Notes: generated by a model not told the origin, from the letters alone. Positions 18,514 through 27,998 are shown, counted from the first letter of the stretch. The stretch is 64,000 bases of DNA from Poindextera sp035294785 (GCA_035294785.1 DATGKF010000104.1:1-64000); one strand, 5' to 3'. Made by a program: numbers and translations.

Positions 18514-19689
18514 ATGATCGACACGGCTTCCCTATCCGCCCGCGCCATCGAAGAGCTTGGCCGGCTGGTCGGCTTCGACACCACGTCGCGCGACTCCAAT
18601 CTCGGGCTGATCGAATACGCCGAGGGGCTGCTTGCCGGGCTGGACGTCTCGTCGCGGCGGGTGGCGAACGCCGACGGGTCGAAGGCGAACCTCTTGGCCA
18701 CCATCGGGCCGATGGTTGCCGGCGGCGTCGTGCTCTCCGGCCACACCGACGTCGTGCCGGTGGACGGGCAGGCTTGGACGTCGGACCCGTTCACGGTCGT
18801 CCAGCGCGGCGACAAGCTCTATGGCCGCGGGACCTGCGACATGAAGGGCTTCATCGCGCTGGCCCTGGCCGCGGCGCCCGATTTCGCCGACGGCCGGCTA
18901 ACGCGGCCGGTGCACCTGGCCTTCTCGTACGACGAGGAGATCGGCTGCCTGGGCGCGCCGGCGCTGATCGCCGAGATCGCGCGCGCCGTGCCCGCGCCGG
19001 CCGCCGTCATCGTCGGCGAGCCGACCAGCATGGAGTGCGTCTCCGGCCACAAAGGCGTCTGCTCCTTCCGGGTGAAGGTGAGCGGCCACGAGGCGCACTC
19101 CAGCCTCACCCACCTCGGCGTCTCGGCCAACATGGCGGCGGTGCGGCTGATGGCGTCGCTTAGCGCGTTGGCCGAGCGGCTGTCGGCCGACGCCGACCCA
19201 GCCTCGCCCTTTCTGCCCAAGGGCGCGAGCCTGACCATCGGGGTGATCGAGGGCGGCACGGCGCTGAATATCCTCGCCCGCCGCTGCGTGTTCGGGTTCG
19301 ACCTCAGGACGCCGCCCGGCGTCGATCCGCTGGCCATCCTCGCGCCCTTCTTCGCCGAGGCCGAAGCGCTGGACGCCGAGCTGAAGGCGCGCTTCCCGGA
19401 CGCCGGCGTCGAGGTCCAGCGCCGCTCGCTGGTGCCGGCGCTGGCGCCGGAGCCCAACGGGGCGGCCGAAGCCTTCGCCCGGCGCCTCGCCGGCGACAAC
19501 GGGCCGGCGCGGGTCGTCGCCTACGCGGCCGAGGCCGGCCAGTTCCAGGGCGCCGGCTACTCGGTGGTCATCTGCGGGCCGGGCTCCATCGACCAGGCGC
19601 ACCAGCCGGACGAGTACGTCGAGGTCGCGCAGATGGAGCGCGGCGCCGCCTTCTTCGGCCGGCTCTACGAGGCGCTCACCGAGAGCTGA
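18514..19689 (+). CDS. argE: Acetylornithine deacetylase
   Basis: A zinc-dependent M20-family hydrolase that removes acetate from N-acetylornithine in arginine synthesis. It is 391 residues long. The metal ligands are visible: His and Asp in LSGHTDVVPVDG, GRGTCDMKGFIALAL, the catalytic Glu in AFSYDEEIGCLGA, VGEPTSMECVSGHKG, and the C-terminal His in CGPGSIDQAHQPDEYV. DapE and other M20 peptidases are the alternatives, but VGEPTSM and the GSIDQAHQPDEY ending favour ArgE. It converges on queG with a 25-nt tail overlap. Confidence 0.92.
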   Translation: MIDTASLSARAIEELGRLVGFDTTSRDSNLGLIEYAEGLLAGLDVSSRRVANADGSKANLLATIGPMVAGGVVLSGHTDVVPVDGQAWTSDPFTVVQRGDKLYGRGTCDMKGFIALALAAAPDFADGRLTRPVHLAFSYDEEIGCLGAPALIAEIARAVPAPAAVIVGEPTSMECVSGHKGVCSFRVKVSGHEAHSSLTHLGVSANMAAVRLMASLSALAERLSADADPASPFLPKGASLTIGVIEGGTALNILARRCVFGFDLRTPPGVDPLAILAPFFAEAEALDAELKARFPDAGVEVQRRSLVPALAPEPNGAAEAFARRLAGDNGPARVVAYAAEAGQFQGAGYSVVICGPGSIDQAHQPDEYVEVAQMERGAAFFGRLYEALTES

Positions 19690-20720
19690 TCCAGCGCCCA
19701 GCGGGCGGCGTCGCGGACGATGAGGCTCTCATCGCCCAGCCGCGCGCGCGCGGCGGACGCCAGCGCCGGATCGCCCGAGTTGCCGATGGCGTAAAGCGCG
19801 TTGCGCACCAGGCGCTCGCGGCCGATGCGCTTGATCGCGCTCTTGGCGAAGAGGGCGCGGAAGCCGGCGTCGTCCAGCGCCGCCAGCTCGGCCAGGTCCG
19901 GCGCGGCAAGCGCCTCGCGCGCCGCCAGCCGCTGCTCGCGGCCGGCCTGGGCGAACTTGTTCCACGGGCAGACGGCCAGGCAGTCGTCGCAGCCATAGAT
20001 GCGGTTGCCGAGCGCCGGCCGCAGGTCCTCGGGCACGGCGCCCGCGTGCTCGATGGTCAGGTAGGAGATGCAGCGGCGCGCGTCGAGCTGGTAGGGGGCC
20101 GGAAAGGCCTTGGTGGGGCAGATGTCGAGGCAGGCGCGGCATTGGCCGCAATGGTCCGCTTCCGCCGGGTCCGGCGTCAGGACCGCATCGGTCAGGACCG
20201 AGCCCAGGAACAGCCACGAGCCGTGCTCGCGGCTGACGAGGTTGGTGTGCTTGCCCTGCCAGCCGACGCCGGCCGCCTCAGCCAGCGGCTTTTCCATCAA
20301 AGGCGCGGTGTCGACGAACACCTTCACCTCGGCGCGGGTCCGCGCCTTGATCTGCCCGGCCAGCGTCTTCAGCCTGCCTTTGATCAGCGCGTGATAGTCG
20401 TCGCCCTGGGCGTAGACGGAGATCGCGCCCCTCGACTTGCGGGCCAGCTGCGCCAGCGGGTCGCGGTCGGGGCCATAGTTCAGGCCGAGCACGATGGCGC
20501 TGCGCGCCTTGGGCCACAGCGCCCGCGGGTGCGCGCGGCGCGGCTCCGTCGTCGCCATCCAGTGCATCTCGCCGTGGCGGCCCAGCGCCACGAACTTCGC
20601 CAGTCGCGCGGCGGCCGGCCAGGGCGCCTCGACGCTGGCGAAACCGCAGGCGTCGAAGCCGAAACGGGCGGCGCGGCCGCGGATCCAGTCCTCGATAGGC
20701 TCAGAAGTCGAGGTCGTCAT
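19665..20720 (-). CDS. queG: Epoxyqueuosine reductase
   Basis: Performs the last step of queuosine synthesis at the tRNA wobble position, a cobalamin-dependent reduction of epoxyqueuosine. The 351-residue protein has an N-terminal cobalamin-binding domain (YAQGDDYHALIKGRLKTLAG) and the ferredoxin-like segments CGQCRACLDICPTKAF and GCDDCLAVCPWNKF for two 4Fe-4S clusters. A short HEAT-like C-terminus ends in RWALDQLSVSAS. It overlaps the upstream GST gene by 20 nt and the convergent argE by 25 nt. Confidence 0.96.
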   Translation of the reverse strand: MTTSTSEPIEDWIRGRAARFGFDACGFASVEAPWPAAARLAKFVALGRHGEMHWMATTEPRRAHPRALWPKARSAIVLGLNYGPDRDPLAQLARKSRGAISVYAQGDDYHALIKGRLKTLAGQIKARTRAEVKVFVDTAPLMEKPLAEAAGVGWQGKHTNLVSREHGSWLFLGSVLTDAVLTPDPAEADHCGQCRACLDICPTKAFPAPYQLDARRCISYLTIEHAGAVPEDLRPALGNRIYGCDDCLAVCPWNKFAQAGREQRLAAREALAAPDLAELAALDDAGFRALFAKSAIKRIGRERLVRNALYAIGNSGDPALASAARARLGDESLIVRDAARWALDQLSVSAS

Positions 20721-21384
20721 AGTGCGGCGCGGGCTTCAGGCCCGGCCAGCGGTCGGCGAGCAGCGGCCGGAAACAGGGCCTGGATTTGATCCTCATGTAC
20801 CAGGTGCGCACGCCTCGAAAGTCGCCCCAGGGAATATCGCCGAAATAGTCGATCACCGACAGGTGCGCCGCCGCGGCGAAGTCGGCCAGGCTGAGGCGGC
20901 GGCCGTTCAGCCAGTCGCGCTGGTCGAGAAGGCGCTCGATGTAGGCGAGGTGGGTCTTCAGCGCGTCGCGGCCGGCGCGCAGCCGCGAATGGTCCGGCGC
21001 CCCTTGGCCCAGCAGCCGCTTTTCCATCTTCTCGTGCAGCAAGAGGCCGTTCACCTCTTCGTCGAACTTGCGGTCGAACCACTGCAGCAGGCGGCGCGTC
21101 TCGGCGCGCTCGGTGGGATCGCGGCCCATCAGCCCCGGCTCGGGCGCGATCTCCTCCAGGTGCTCGAGAATGGCGCGGCTCTCGCAGACGACGACGTCCG
21201 CCGCGCCCTCCTCGCGCTCGACCAGCACCGGCGTGAGGCCAGAGGGGTTCAGCGCCAGGAAGCTGCGGCTGCGCTCCCAGTAGCGTTCCTTCACCTCGCC
21301 GAACGCCAGCCGCTTCTCGCCCAGCGCCAGCCGGACCTGACGCGATGCGGGGTCGAGGGGAAAATGATGCAGCGTGCGGTTCAC
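20701..21384 (-). CDS. Glutathione S-transferase family protein
   Basis: A 227-residue two-domain GST-like protein. The thioredoxin-like N-domain has NPSGLTPVLVEREEG (the cis-proline loop) and VCESRAILEHLEEIAP (the gamma-glutamyl-contacting Glu-Ser). The helical C-domain has RRLSLADFAAAAHLSV, whose Asp is the N-capping-box residue. The substrate is unknown. It is encoded directly upstream of queG with a 20-nt overlap, an arrangement I recall from related genomes, so the two are probably co-transcribed. Confidence 0.9.
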   Translation of the reverse strand: MNRTLHHFPLDPASRQVRLALGEKRLAFGEVKERYWERSRSFLALNPSGLTPVLVEREEGAADVVVCESRAILEHLEEIAPEPGLMGRDPTERAETRRLLQWFDRKFDEEVNGLLLHEKMEKRLLGQGAPDHSRLRAGRDALKTHLAYIERLLDQRDWLNGRRLSLADFAAAAHLSVIDYFGDIPWGDFRGVRTWYMRIKSRPCFRPLLADRWPGLKPAPHYDDLDF

Positions 21385-21422
21385 GGGAACGCCGGATTAG
21401 CGCGGCAGCCTTAAGCGGCCGT

Positions 21423-22397
21423 TTACCGCGTTCGCCTTTGTCGGGCCGCCGGGGCGGCGTGGGCCTCTGCGCCTTCGCCGAACGCACCGCCATGCGGCTC
21501 CGCCAGGCCGCGCGGGTCGGGGTGGATGATGATGTCGGCGGCCGGGAAGGCTTCCAGCACGCGCTTTTCCGCCGCCACCATAACCTGGTGCGCCTCGACC
21601 AGGCTCAGCCCTGGCTCGAGGTCGGCATGCACTTGAATGTGCACATACGGGCCGGACGCGCGCGTGCGCATCTGGTGCACGCCGGTCACTCGCGCGTCGG
21701 CGCGCATCAGGGTTGCGATCCGGCGGCGCTGGGCGTCCGGCAGCTCGTGGTCCATCAGCTCGAAGGCGGCGCGCCGGAAGACGCTGATCGCGCCCCAGAC
21801 CAGCCAGCCGCCGACGATGAGGCCGCCCACCGCGTCGGGCTCGCTGCGGCGGAGCACCGCGCTCGCCCCGATGCCGACCAGGGCGATGACGTTGGAGGCC
21901 AGGTCCGCGCCGTAGTGCATCCGGTCGCCCTCGACCGCGACCGATCGGGTCTGGGCCAGGACGCGGCTCTGCGCATAGATCAGGACGCCGGTCATGAGGA
22001 TGGAGACGCCCATCACGCCCATGCCCCAGCCCTCGTGGCTGATCGGCTTCGGCTGCAGCAGGTGGGTGATCGCCTCGTCGGCGATCAGCGCCGCCGAGGC
22101 GAAGACCAGCCCGGCCTGCAGGAGGCTCGCGAACGCCTCGGCCTTGCCGTGGCCGTAGCGGTGCTCGCGATCGGCCGGCGTCGCCGCATAGCGGACGGCG
22201 AAAAAGGTGATCATCGCCGCCAGCAGGTCGAGCCCGGAGTCGGCCAGCGACGCCAGCATGGCGATCGAGCCCGACGCCGCCCAGGCCGCGAGCTTCATGA
22301 CCGACAGCACCAGCGCCACCGCGACCGAGAGGCGCGTGATCCCGCGTGTGAGCGAGGCGGTCTCGGCGACCGTAAGCTGGCTGATCTGCGCCGTCAT
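21423..22397 (-). CDS. Cation diffusion facilitator transporter (FieF/YiiP-like)
   Basis: A 324-residue inner-membrane divalent-cation/proton antiporter, probably for zinc, iron or another transition metal. The TM2 metal site is in SLADSGLDLL and the TM5 site in HYGADLASN, giving the DxxxD and HxxxD pairs. A cytoplasmic C-terminal domain with GPYVHIQVHADLEPGLSL and IIIHPDP follows, with an extra disordered tail. The ATG overlaps the TGA of the upstream ABC ATPase gene, so the two are translationally coupled. Confidence 0.93.
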   Translation of the reverse strand: MTAQISQLTVAETASLTRGITRLSVAVALVLSVMKLAAWAASGSIAMLASLADSGLDLLAAMITFFAVRYAATPADREHRYGHGKAEAFASLLQAGLVFASAALIADEAITHLLQPKPISHEGWGMGVMGVSILMTGVLIYAQSRVLAQTRSVAVEGDRMHYGADLASNVIALVGIGASAVLRRSEPDAVGGLIVGGWLVWGAISVFRRAAFELMDHELPDAQRRRIATLMRADARVTGVHQMRTRASGPYVHIQVHADLEPGLSLVEAHQVMVAAEKRVLEAFPAADIIIHPDPRGLAEPHGGAFGEGAEAHAAPAARQRRTR

Positions 22398-24214
22398 GCC
22401 GGGTCGTATTCCGCCACAAGATGGCCCGGCGCAACCTCTTCCAGTTGCGGAACGTAGAGCGTCGCGGCCGGATCGCCGGTGAGCTTCGATGGCATGAAGC
22501 GCAGCGCGCTCCGCGGATCGAGGGGGCTGGGCGGCTCCCCCACCGGCCGCACCCGCCGGCGGCTTCGCTCGACGCGCGGGTCGGGAATCGGGACGGCGGC
22601 GAGCAGTTCGCGGGTGTAGGGATGCCGCGGGTCGGCGTAGAGCGCTTCGCGCGGCGCCGCCTCCATGACGCGGCCGAGGTAGAGCACCATGACCCGGTGG
22701 CTGATCTCGCGCACGACGGCCAGGTCATGGCTGATGAACAGCATCGCCATGCCGAAGCGGCCCTGCAGACCGATCAAGAGATCGATGATCTGCGCGCGGA
22801 TGGAGACGTCCAGCGCCGAGACGGCCTCGTCGCAAATGACCAGCTTGGGCGCCAGGATCATCGCCCGCGCGATCCCGACCCGCTGGTTCTGGCCGCCGGA
22901 AAGCTCGTGCGGGTAGCGGTTGATGAGCGCCGGATCGAGCTCGACCTGGTCCATCATCTTCCGCGTTTCCGTCTCGCGCTCGGCGTGGCCGGCGTGGGGG
23001 CGGAAGGCGCGCAGCGGCTCGGCGATCGATTCGCCGATGGTCATGCGCGGGTCGAGGCTGGCCAGTGGATCCTGGAAGACGATCTGCAGGTCGGCGCGGG
23101 CCGCCCGCATGGCGGCCCGCTCGGCGTGGGTGATGTCGCGGCCGATGAGGCTGACCGCGCCGGCGGTCGGCGGCAACAGGTTGAGGATGGCGCGCGCCAG
23201 CGTCGACTTGCCCGAGCCGCTCTCGCCGACGACGCCCAGCGTCTCGCCGCGGCGAAGGTCGAAGCTGACGCCATCGACGGCGCGGAGCGTCCGCCGGGCG
23301 CCGAGGAGGCCGCCGCGCACCGGAAACCAGACCTTCAGGTCGCGCGCTTCGATCAGCACCGGCGCATCGGCCGCGACCGGCGCCAGCTCCGGCCGGCCGC
23401 CGCGGCCCGCGCGATCGAGCCGCGGGATCGCCTCGAGCAGGGCGCGCGTGTAGGGCGTCGCCGGCGCGGCGAACAGGGTTTCCACCGCGGCCTCTTCCAC
23501 CACGAGGCCGTCCTTCATCACCGCCACGCGATCGGCCAGCCGAGCGATCACGCCCATGTCGTGGGTGATCAGCACCATCGCCGCGCCGGTCTCGCGCTTG
23601 AGTTCGGCCATCAGGTCGAGGATTTCGGCCTGCACGGTCACGTCCAGCGCCGTGGTCGGCTCGTCGGCGATGAGGAGTTCGGGGCCGCAGGCCATGGCCG
23701 CGGCGATCATCACCCGCTGGCGCATGCCGCCGGAAAGCTCGTGCGGATATTGCCCCAGCCGCCGCGCGGCCTCGGGGATGCGTACGCGGTCGAGCCAGCG
23801 CCTGGCTTCGGCCAGCGCGTCGCGCCGGCTCATGCCAAGGTGGGCGCGCAACGGCTCGGCGATCTGCTCCCCGACGCTGACGTGCGGCGTGAGCGCCGTC
23901 AGCGGGTCCTGGAAGATCATCGTCATCTTCGAGCCGCGCAGGCGGTTCAGCTGCGCCCGGCCGAGGCCGATGAGGTCCGCGCCGCGGAAGCGGATCGCGC
24001 CCGCCGCACGGCCGTTTGCGGCCAGCAGGCCCATGGCGGCGAGGAACGTCTGGCTCTTCCCCGACCCGCTCTCGCCGACGACGCCCAGACACTCGTGTTC
24101 GTGGACGGAGAGGCTGACGCCGCGCACCGCCTCGACGACGCCGTCGAAGGTGTCGAAGGTGATCTGAAGGTCCTCGATCGCCAGAACGGCGGCGCTGTCG
24201 GCGGCTTCGGGCAA
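22394..24214 (-). CDS. Dual-ATPase ABC transporter protein, dipeptide/oligopeptide type (YejF-like)
   Basis: One 606-residue polypeptide carries two complete nucleotide-binding domains. The first has Walker A GESGSGKSQTF, signature LSGGMRQRV and Walker B LLIADEPTTALDV. The second has GESGSGKSTLARAIL, LSGGQNQRVGIARAM and LVICDEAVSALDV. Each is followed by the C-terminal extension typical of the Dpp/Opp group (YTRALLEAIPRLD; YTRELLAAVPIPDPR). It should power uptake of peptides or microcin-like compounds, but no permease or binding-protein gene is adjacent. Coupled to the cation efflux gene downstream. Confidence 0.93.
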   Translation of the reverse strand: MPEAADSAAVLAIEDLQITFDTFDGVVEAVRGVSLSVHEHECLGVVGESGSGKSQTFLAAMGLLAANGRAAGAIRFRGADLIGLGRAQLNRLRGSKMTMIFQDPLTALTPHVSVGEQIAEPLRAHLGMSRRDALAEARRWLDRVRIPEAARRLGQYPHELSGGMRQRVMIAAAMACGPELLIADEPTTALDVTVQAEILDLMAELKRETGAAMVLITHDMGVIARLADRVAVMKDGLVVEEAAVETLFAAPATPYTRALLEAIPRLDRAGRGGRPELAPVAADAPVLIEARDLKVWFPVRGGLLGARRTLRAVDGVSFDLRRGETLGVVGESGSGKSTLARAILNLLPPTAGAVSLIGRDITHAERAAMRAARADLQIVFQDPLASLDPRMTIGESIAEPLRAFRPHAGHAERETETRKMMDQVELDPALINRYPHELSGGQNQRVGIARAMILAPKLVICDEAVSALDVSIRAQIIDLLIGLQGRFGMAMLFISHDLAVVREISHRVMVLYLGRVMEAAPREALYADPRHPYTRELLAAVPIPDPRVERSRRRVRPVGEPPSPLDPRSALRFMPSKLTGDPAATLYVPQLEEVAPGHLVAEYDPA

Positions 24215-24348
24215 GCGGGCTTTCGCGGGACGGGAGAAGGGGCCGCACCCTAGCCCCGGCCGCGACGGCGCGGCAAACGCGGCGGCAGTTGGCCCGCGGC
24301 CGCCGGAGGCTTAAGGCAGGCGCTTCAGATCAACGGCGGAGCGCACCG

Positions 24349-25650
24349 ATGGCGGACGATGAGACCGACTGGCCGTTTCTGCCGTCCCGGTCGCCGCGGA
24401 TCGTCGGCGGGGAGGGCGCCTGGCTGATCGCAGACGACGGCCGCCGGATCCTCGACGCCGCCGGCGGGGCGATCGTCGTCAACGTCGGGCACGGCCGCGC
24501 CGAGGTCGTCGAGGCGATCGCCAAGGCCGCCGGCGCCTATGTCGTGCCCACCTGGCGGACGCCGGAGCGCGAGGCGCTCGTCGAACGGCTGCGCGAGCGC
24601 TGGCTGCCGGCCGGCCTGCACCATGTGCACCTGACCAGCGGCGGCTCGGAGGGCGTGGAGGCTGCGGTCAAGATCGCCCTCCAGCACCACGCGGCGAAGG
24701 GCGAGGTCGAGCGCGTCAAGGTGGTGGCGCGCGAGCTTTCGTACCACGGCACCACCATCGCCATGGCCGGGCTCTCCGGCCACCGCGGCCGCAAGCGCGG
24801 GCTTGAGGGCTTCCTGCAGACCTTCCCGGCCATCCCGACGCCCTGGCCGCTGCGCGCGCCGCCGGGCGTGGAGCCCGGCAAGGCGGCGCTCGAGGCGACT
24901 CGCGCGGCCATCGAGGCGGCGGGCCCGCGGACGGTCGCGGCCATCGTCAGCGAAGCGATCACCGGCTCCAGCGGCGGGGCCATCGTCGCGCCGGATGGCT
25001 ACCTCGCCGGCCTGCGCGCGCTCTGCGACGAGTACGGCGTCCTCCTCATCGTCGACGAAGTCATGACCGGCTTTGGCCGCACGGGCGCGAAGTTCGCCGT
25101 CGACCACTGGGGCGTGACCCCCGACATCCTCGTCTCCGGCAAGGGCCTCGCCGGCGGCTACGCGGCCATCTGCGGCGTGTTCGCGACCCGCGCCGTCGCC
25201 GAGCCGATCGTCGCGGCCGGGTACGACGTCATGTTCCACACGTTCGCGGCGCTGCCGTCGGCTTGTGCAGCGGCCGACGCGGTGCTGGCCATTCTCGAGC
25301 GCGAAGACCTGGTCGAGCGCGCCCGCGTGATGGGCGAGCGGTTGAACGGGCAGCTTCAGGCGCGGCTCGGCCAGCATCCCAACGTGGCCGAGGTGCGCGG
25401 GCGCGGGCTGCTGCAGGCGATCGAGATCGTCCGCGACCGCGAAACGCTGGAGCCCTTCGCGGCCGAGGATCGCGTCACGGCGCGCGTGGTCGGCAAGGGG
25501 CTCGGGCGCGGGGTGTTCTTCTATCCCGGCGGCACCGGCGCGGTGCGCGACATCGTCTGCCTGGGGCCGGCGCTGGTCGCGACAGAGGCCGAGATCGACA
25601 TGATGGCCGACGTGCTCGCCGCGTCGATCGACGACGTGCTCGCCGCCTGA
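24349..25650 (+). CDS. Class-III PLP-dependent aminotransferase
   Basis: A 433-residue omega-aminotransferase/acetylornithine-aminotransferase-like enzyme. Motifs: HLTSGGSEGVEAAVKIALQ (PLP phosphate loop), SYHGTTIAMAGLSGH, LLIVDEVMTGFGRTGAKFA (Asp that contacts the PLP ring nitrogen) and SGKGLAGGYAAICGVF with the PLP lysine. The ATG at 24349 has GGAG upstream and begins MADDETDW. The amino donor and acceptor cannot be read from sequence. Its stop codon abuts that of the next, convergent gene. Confidence 0.92.
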   Translation: MADDETDWPFLPSRSPRIVGGEGAWLIADDGRRILDAAGGAIVVNVGHGRAEVVEAIAKAAGAYVVPTWRTPEREALVERLRERWLPAGLHHVHLTSGGSEGVEAAVKIALQHHAAKGEVERVKVVARELSYHGTTIAMAGLSGHRGRKRGLEGFLQTFPAIPTPWPLRAPPGVEPGKAALEATRAAIEAAGPRTVAAIVSEAITGSSGGAIVAPDGYLAGLRALCDEYGVLLIVDEVMTGFGRTGAKFAVDHWGVTPDILVSGKGLAGGYAAICGVFATRAVAEPIVAAGYDVMFHTFAALPSACAAADAVLAILEREDLVERARVMGERLNGQLQARLGQHPNVAEVRGRGLLQAIEIVRDRETLEPFAAEDRVTARVVGKGLGRGVFFYPGGTGAVRDIVCLGPALVATEAEIDMMADVLAASIDDVLAA

Positions 25651-26943
25651 TCAGCCGGCCCGCTCAGGCGCGACGCTGGCGTGCGTAAAGCCGGCGGCGA
25701 CGGCGGTGTCGACGTCCGTGGCCGCCGGCAGGCCGTGGATGATCAGGTTCGGGCTGAGGGCCCGCGCGGCGATGACGAAGGCCTTCATGCGCGCCGCGTC
25801 GTCACCCTGGCCGATGCCGAGATGCGCCGCCTCGATCGCCACGCCGCGGGCGCCGCAGCCGGCCACCGCCGCAAGCGCCGCGCGGCTCGGCCGTACGCGG
25901 ACGAAAACGCCGGCGCACAGCGAGCGCACCAGACCCACGACCTCGACCAGGCGGCTCTGCGGCACGCCGGCGTCCAGCCCGCACACCTCGATCAGCACCG
26001 AGATGCGCATGGGCGCGCGCACCGACTCGGTCAGCTTCACCAGCCGCTGCCGCGTGCTCTGCACCGCCAGCGTCGCGAAGGCGACCGGCGCGTGCAGCGT
26101 CAGCGGCCCGACCTGGCGGGCGTGCTCCTCGAGCAGCGTCGCGGCGTAGGCGAACGTGGCGACGTCGACCTCGGCCAGTTTGGCGGCGTCGGCCCCGGCG
26201 CCGGCGTCGCTCCGGTCGATGACGAAGGACGTGATCAGGCCGCGCTTCAGGTTCCACACTGGCTCGACCGAGAGGCGAAGATCGAACGGCCGCTGCCCCG
26301 GCGCCGCCAGTTCGACGATGCTGTGGCGCCCGGCGAGCGGCGGCCTCCACTCGGCGGCGGCCGGCTCCTGGTCGGCGCCCGCGGCCCGCTGGGCGGCCGG
26401 CGCAGGCGTAGGCTCGGGCTCGGGTGTTGCGGCCTCGACGACCACGCTCGTCGCCGGCGGCGCCACGTCGGGCGGCGGCAGGCGCGAGAGGTCGACCGGC
26501 GCCGAGACGATCGTAGAGGCGCCGAGCTCGGTGACCATGCGCACGGCGACGTCGGAAGGGTTGACCTCGCCCATGAAGAACTTCAGCACATCCTGCAGCA
26601 CGGCGCGGCAGAGCGCCTGCGCGGCGGCGCCGGGATTTGCGGTCGCGATCAGATAGTTGACCTCGTCGACGCGGACGGAGAGGTCGGCCGGCCCGAGCTT
26701 GCGCGCCAGCTCCAGCTCCACGTGCTCCCAGACCCGCGTCTTCTTGGCCGGCCAGCGGTCGCCGAACTGGTCGCGGATCGCGTGCAGGCCCAACAGATTG
26801 ACGCCGCCCGCGGCGAGCAGCGCGGCATCCTTGATCCGCTCGAGCGTCTCGCGCGCGTCGACCGAGGCGATCCGATCGATGCGCGCGTCGCCGCCGGCCG
26901 CGAGCGCGGCGTCTGCGATCTGGCGTTCGACGTTCGCGGACAT
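25651..26943 (-). CDS. Hypothetical protein, possible degenerate GGDEF-EAL
   Basis: A 430-residue soluble protein with no recognised name. Residues about 50-135 resemble a GGDEF domain in spacing, but RVDEVNYLIATANPG replaces the active RxGGDEF loop. A Pro/Ala linker near 155-200 (PEPEPTPAPAAQRAAG) follows. The C-terminal half, with PLTLHAPVAFATLAVQST and ARGVAIEAAHLGIGQ, resembles an EAL barrel without the EAL catalytic residues. If so, it would be a non-catalytic signalling protein. This is inference from patterns only; the reading frame is long and convincing. It is convergent and touching with the aminotransferase gene. Confidence 0.7.
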   Translation of the reverse strand: MSANVERQIADAALAAGGDARIDRIASVDARETLERIKDAALLAAGGVNLLGLHAIRDQFGDRWPAKKTRVWEHVELELARKLGPADLSVRVDEVNYLIATANPGAAAQALCRAVLQDVLKFFMGEVNPSDVAVRMVTELGASTIVSAPVDLSRLPPPDVAPPATSVVVEAATPEPEPTPAPAAQRAAGADQEPAAAEWRPPLAGRHSIVELAAPGQRPFDLRLSVEPVWNLKRGLITSFVIDRSDAGAGADAAKLAEVDVATFAYAATLLEEHARQVGPLTLHAPVAFATLAVQSTRQRLVKLTESVRAPMRISVLIEVCGLDAGVPQSRLVEVVGLVRSLCAGVFVRVRPSRAALAAVAGCGARGVAIEAAHLGIGQGDDAARMKAFVIAARALSPNLIIHGLPAATDVDTAVAAGFTHASVAPERAG

Positions 26944-27005
26944 GCTGCGGGGCCAATGCAGGCGGGTTGGAAAACCCGGTCTAAGGCGGCCAGCCTTATC
27001 CTGAG

Positions 27006-27998
27006 TTAACGTTGGCGAGATACAACTGCAGGATGCAGTCCCTCGAACGTCGCGGCGGTGCGGATCAAGGTGTCCACGTCCGAACGCGACGGCGCGAAGC
27101 CCAGCCGCGCCTTCGCGCGGCCGATGTCGGCGACCAGGCTCGCCGGATCGCCAGGACGCCGGCCGAGCATCTCATGCGGGATTGGGCGCCCAAGCACGCG
27201 CTCGGCGGCGCGCAGAATCTGCATCACGGAAAGCCCCTCGCCGGCGCCCAGGTTCATCGGCTGGCTCTCGCCGCCCTCGGCCAGGAAGCGCAGCGCCGCC
27301 ACATGCGCCTCGGCCAGGTCGGCCACGTGCACGTAGTCGCGGACGGTCGTGCCGTCGGGGGTCGGATAGTCGTCGCCGAACAGCCGCACCGCCGCGCCGG
27401 CGCGCGCCGCCTTCAGGATGTTGGGGATGAGATGCGTCTCCGGATCGTGCCGCTCGCCGATTTCGCCGTCGGGATCGGCGCCGGCGGCGTTGAAATAGCG
27501 CAGCGCGCACCAGGCCGGGCCGCCCGCCTCGCCGATCCAGCGCAGCGCGCTCTCGATCACCCGCTTGGTCTCCCCGTAAGGGTGGGTCGGATTGAGCGGG
27601 GCATCCTCGGCGATCGGGCTCGCCGTCACGTTCCCATAGACGCCCGCGCTGGAGGAAAACACGATGCGCCCGACGCCCTCGGCGCGGATCGCGTCGAGCA
27701 GCCTCAGCGTGCCGGCGACGTTGTTGGCGTAGTAGCGCGCCGGCTCGGCCACCGACTCCGCCACCAAGGTCAGCGCGGCGAAGTGCATGACCGCGTCGAT
27801 CTTGTGCGTCCTGATCGCGGTGCGCACCGCCTCGACGTCGCCGAAGTCCGCCTCGATCAGCGGCCCCCACTTCACCGCGTCGGCGTGACCGCTCGAGAGG
27901 TTGTCGAGGGTGACGGGCAACGCGCCGGCCGCCTTCAGCGCCTTGCACGCATGCGCGCCGACGTAGCCGGCGCCGCCCAGGACCAGAATGGCGTTCAT
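27006..27998 (-). CDS. galE: UDP-glucose 4-epimerase
   Basis: An NAD-dependent short-chain dehydrogenase-type epimerase of UDP-glucose and UDP-galactose. It is 330 residues from the ATG at 27998 (MNAILVLGGAGYVGAHACKA). The Rossmann loop GGAGYVGAH is followed by MHFAALTLVAESV, SSSAGVYGN and HPYGETKRV with the catalytic Tyr and Lys, RYFNAAGADPDGEIGE, and YVHVADLAEAHV. A TTG 12 nt upstream is the alternative start. It is divergent from the DegT aminotransferase, and both could supply sugars for surface polysaccharide. Confidence 0.95.
   Translation of the reverse strand: MNAILVLGGAGYVGAHACKALKAAGALPVTLDNLSSGHADAVKWGPLIEADFGDVEAVRTAIRTHKIDAVMHFAALTLVAESVAEPARYYANNVAGTLRLLDAIRAEGVGRIVFSSSAGVYGNVTASPIAEDAPLNPTHPYGETKRVIESALRWIGEAGGPAWCALRYFNAAGADPDGEIGERHDPETHLIPNILKAARAGAAVRLFGDDYPTPDGTTVRDYVHVADLAEAHVAALRFLAEGGESQPMNLGAGEGLSVMQILRAAERVLGRPIPHEMLGRRPGDPASLVADIGRAKARLGFAPSRSDVDTLIRTAATFEGLHPAVVSRQR

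Noticed and set aside
22421..24253. A 610-codon open frame antisense to the dual ABC ATPase
   Set aside because: Low-complexity Arg/His/Gly/Ala translation; the minus-strand gene has both Walker and signature motifs.
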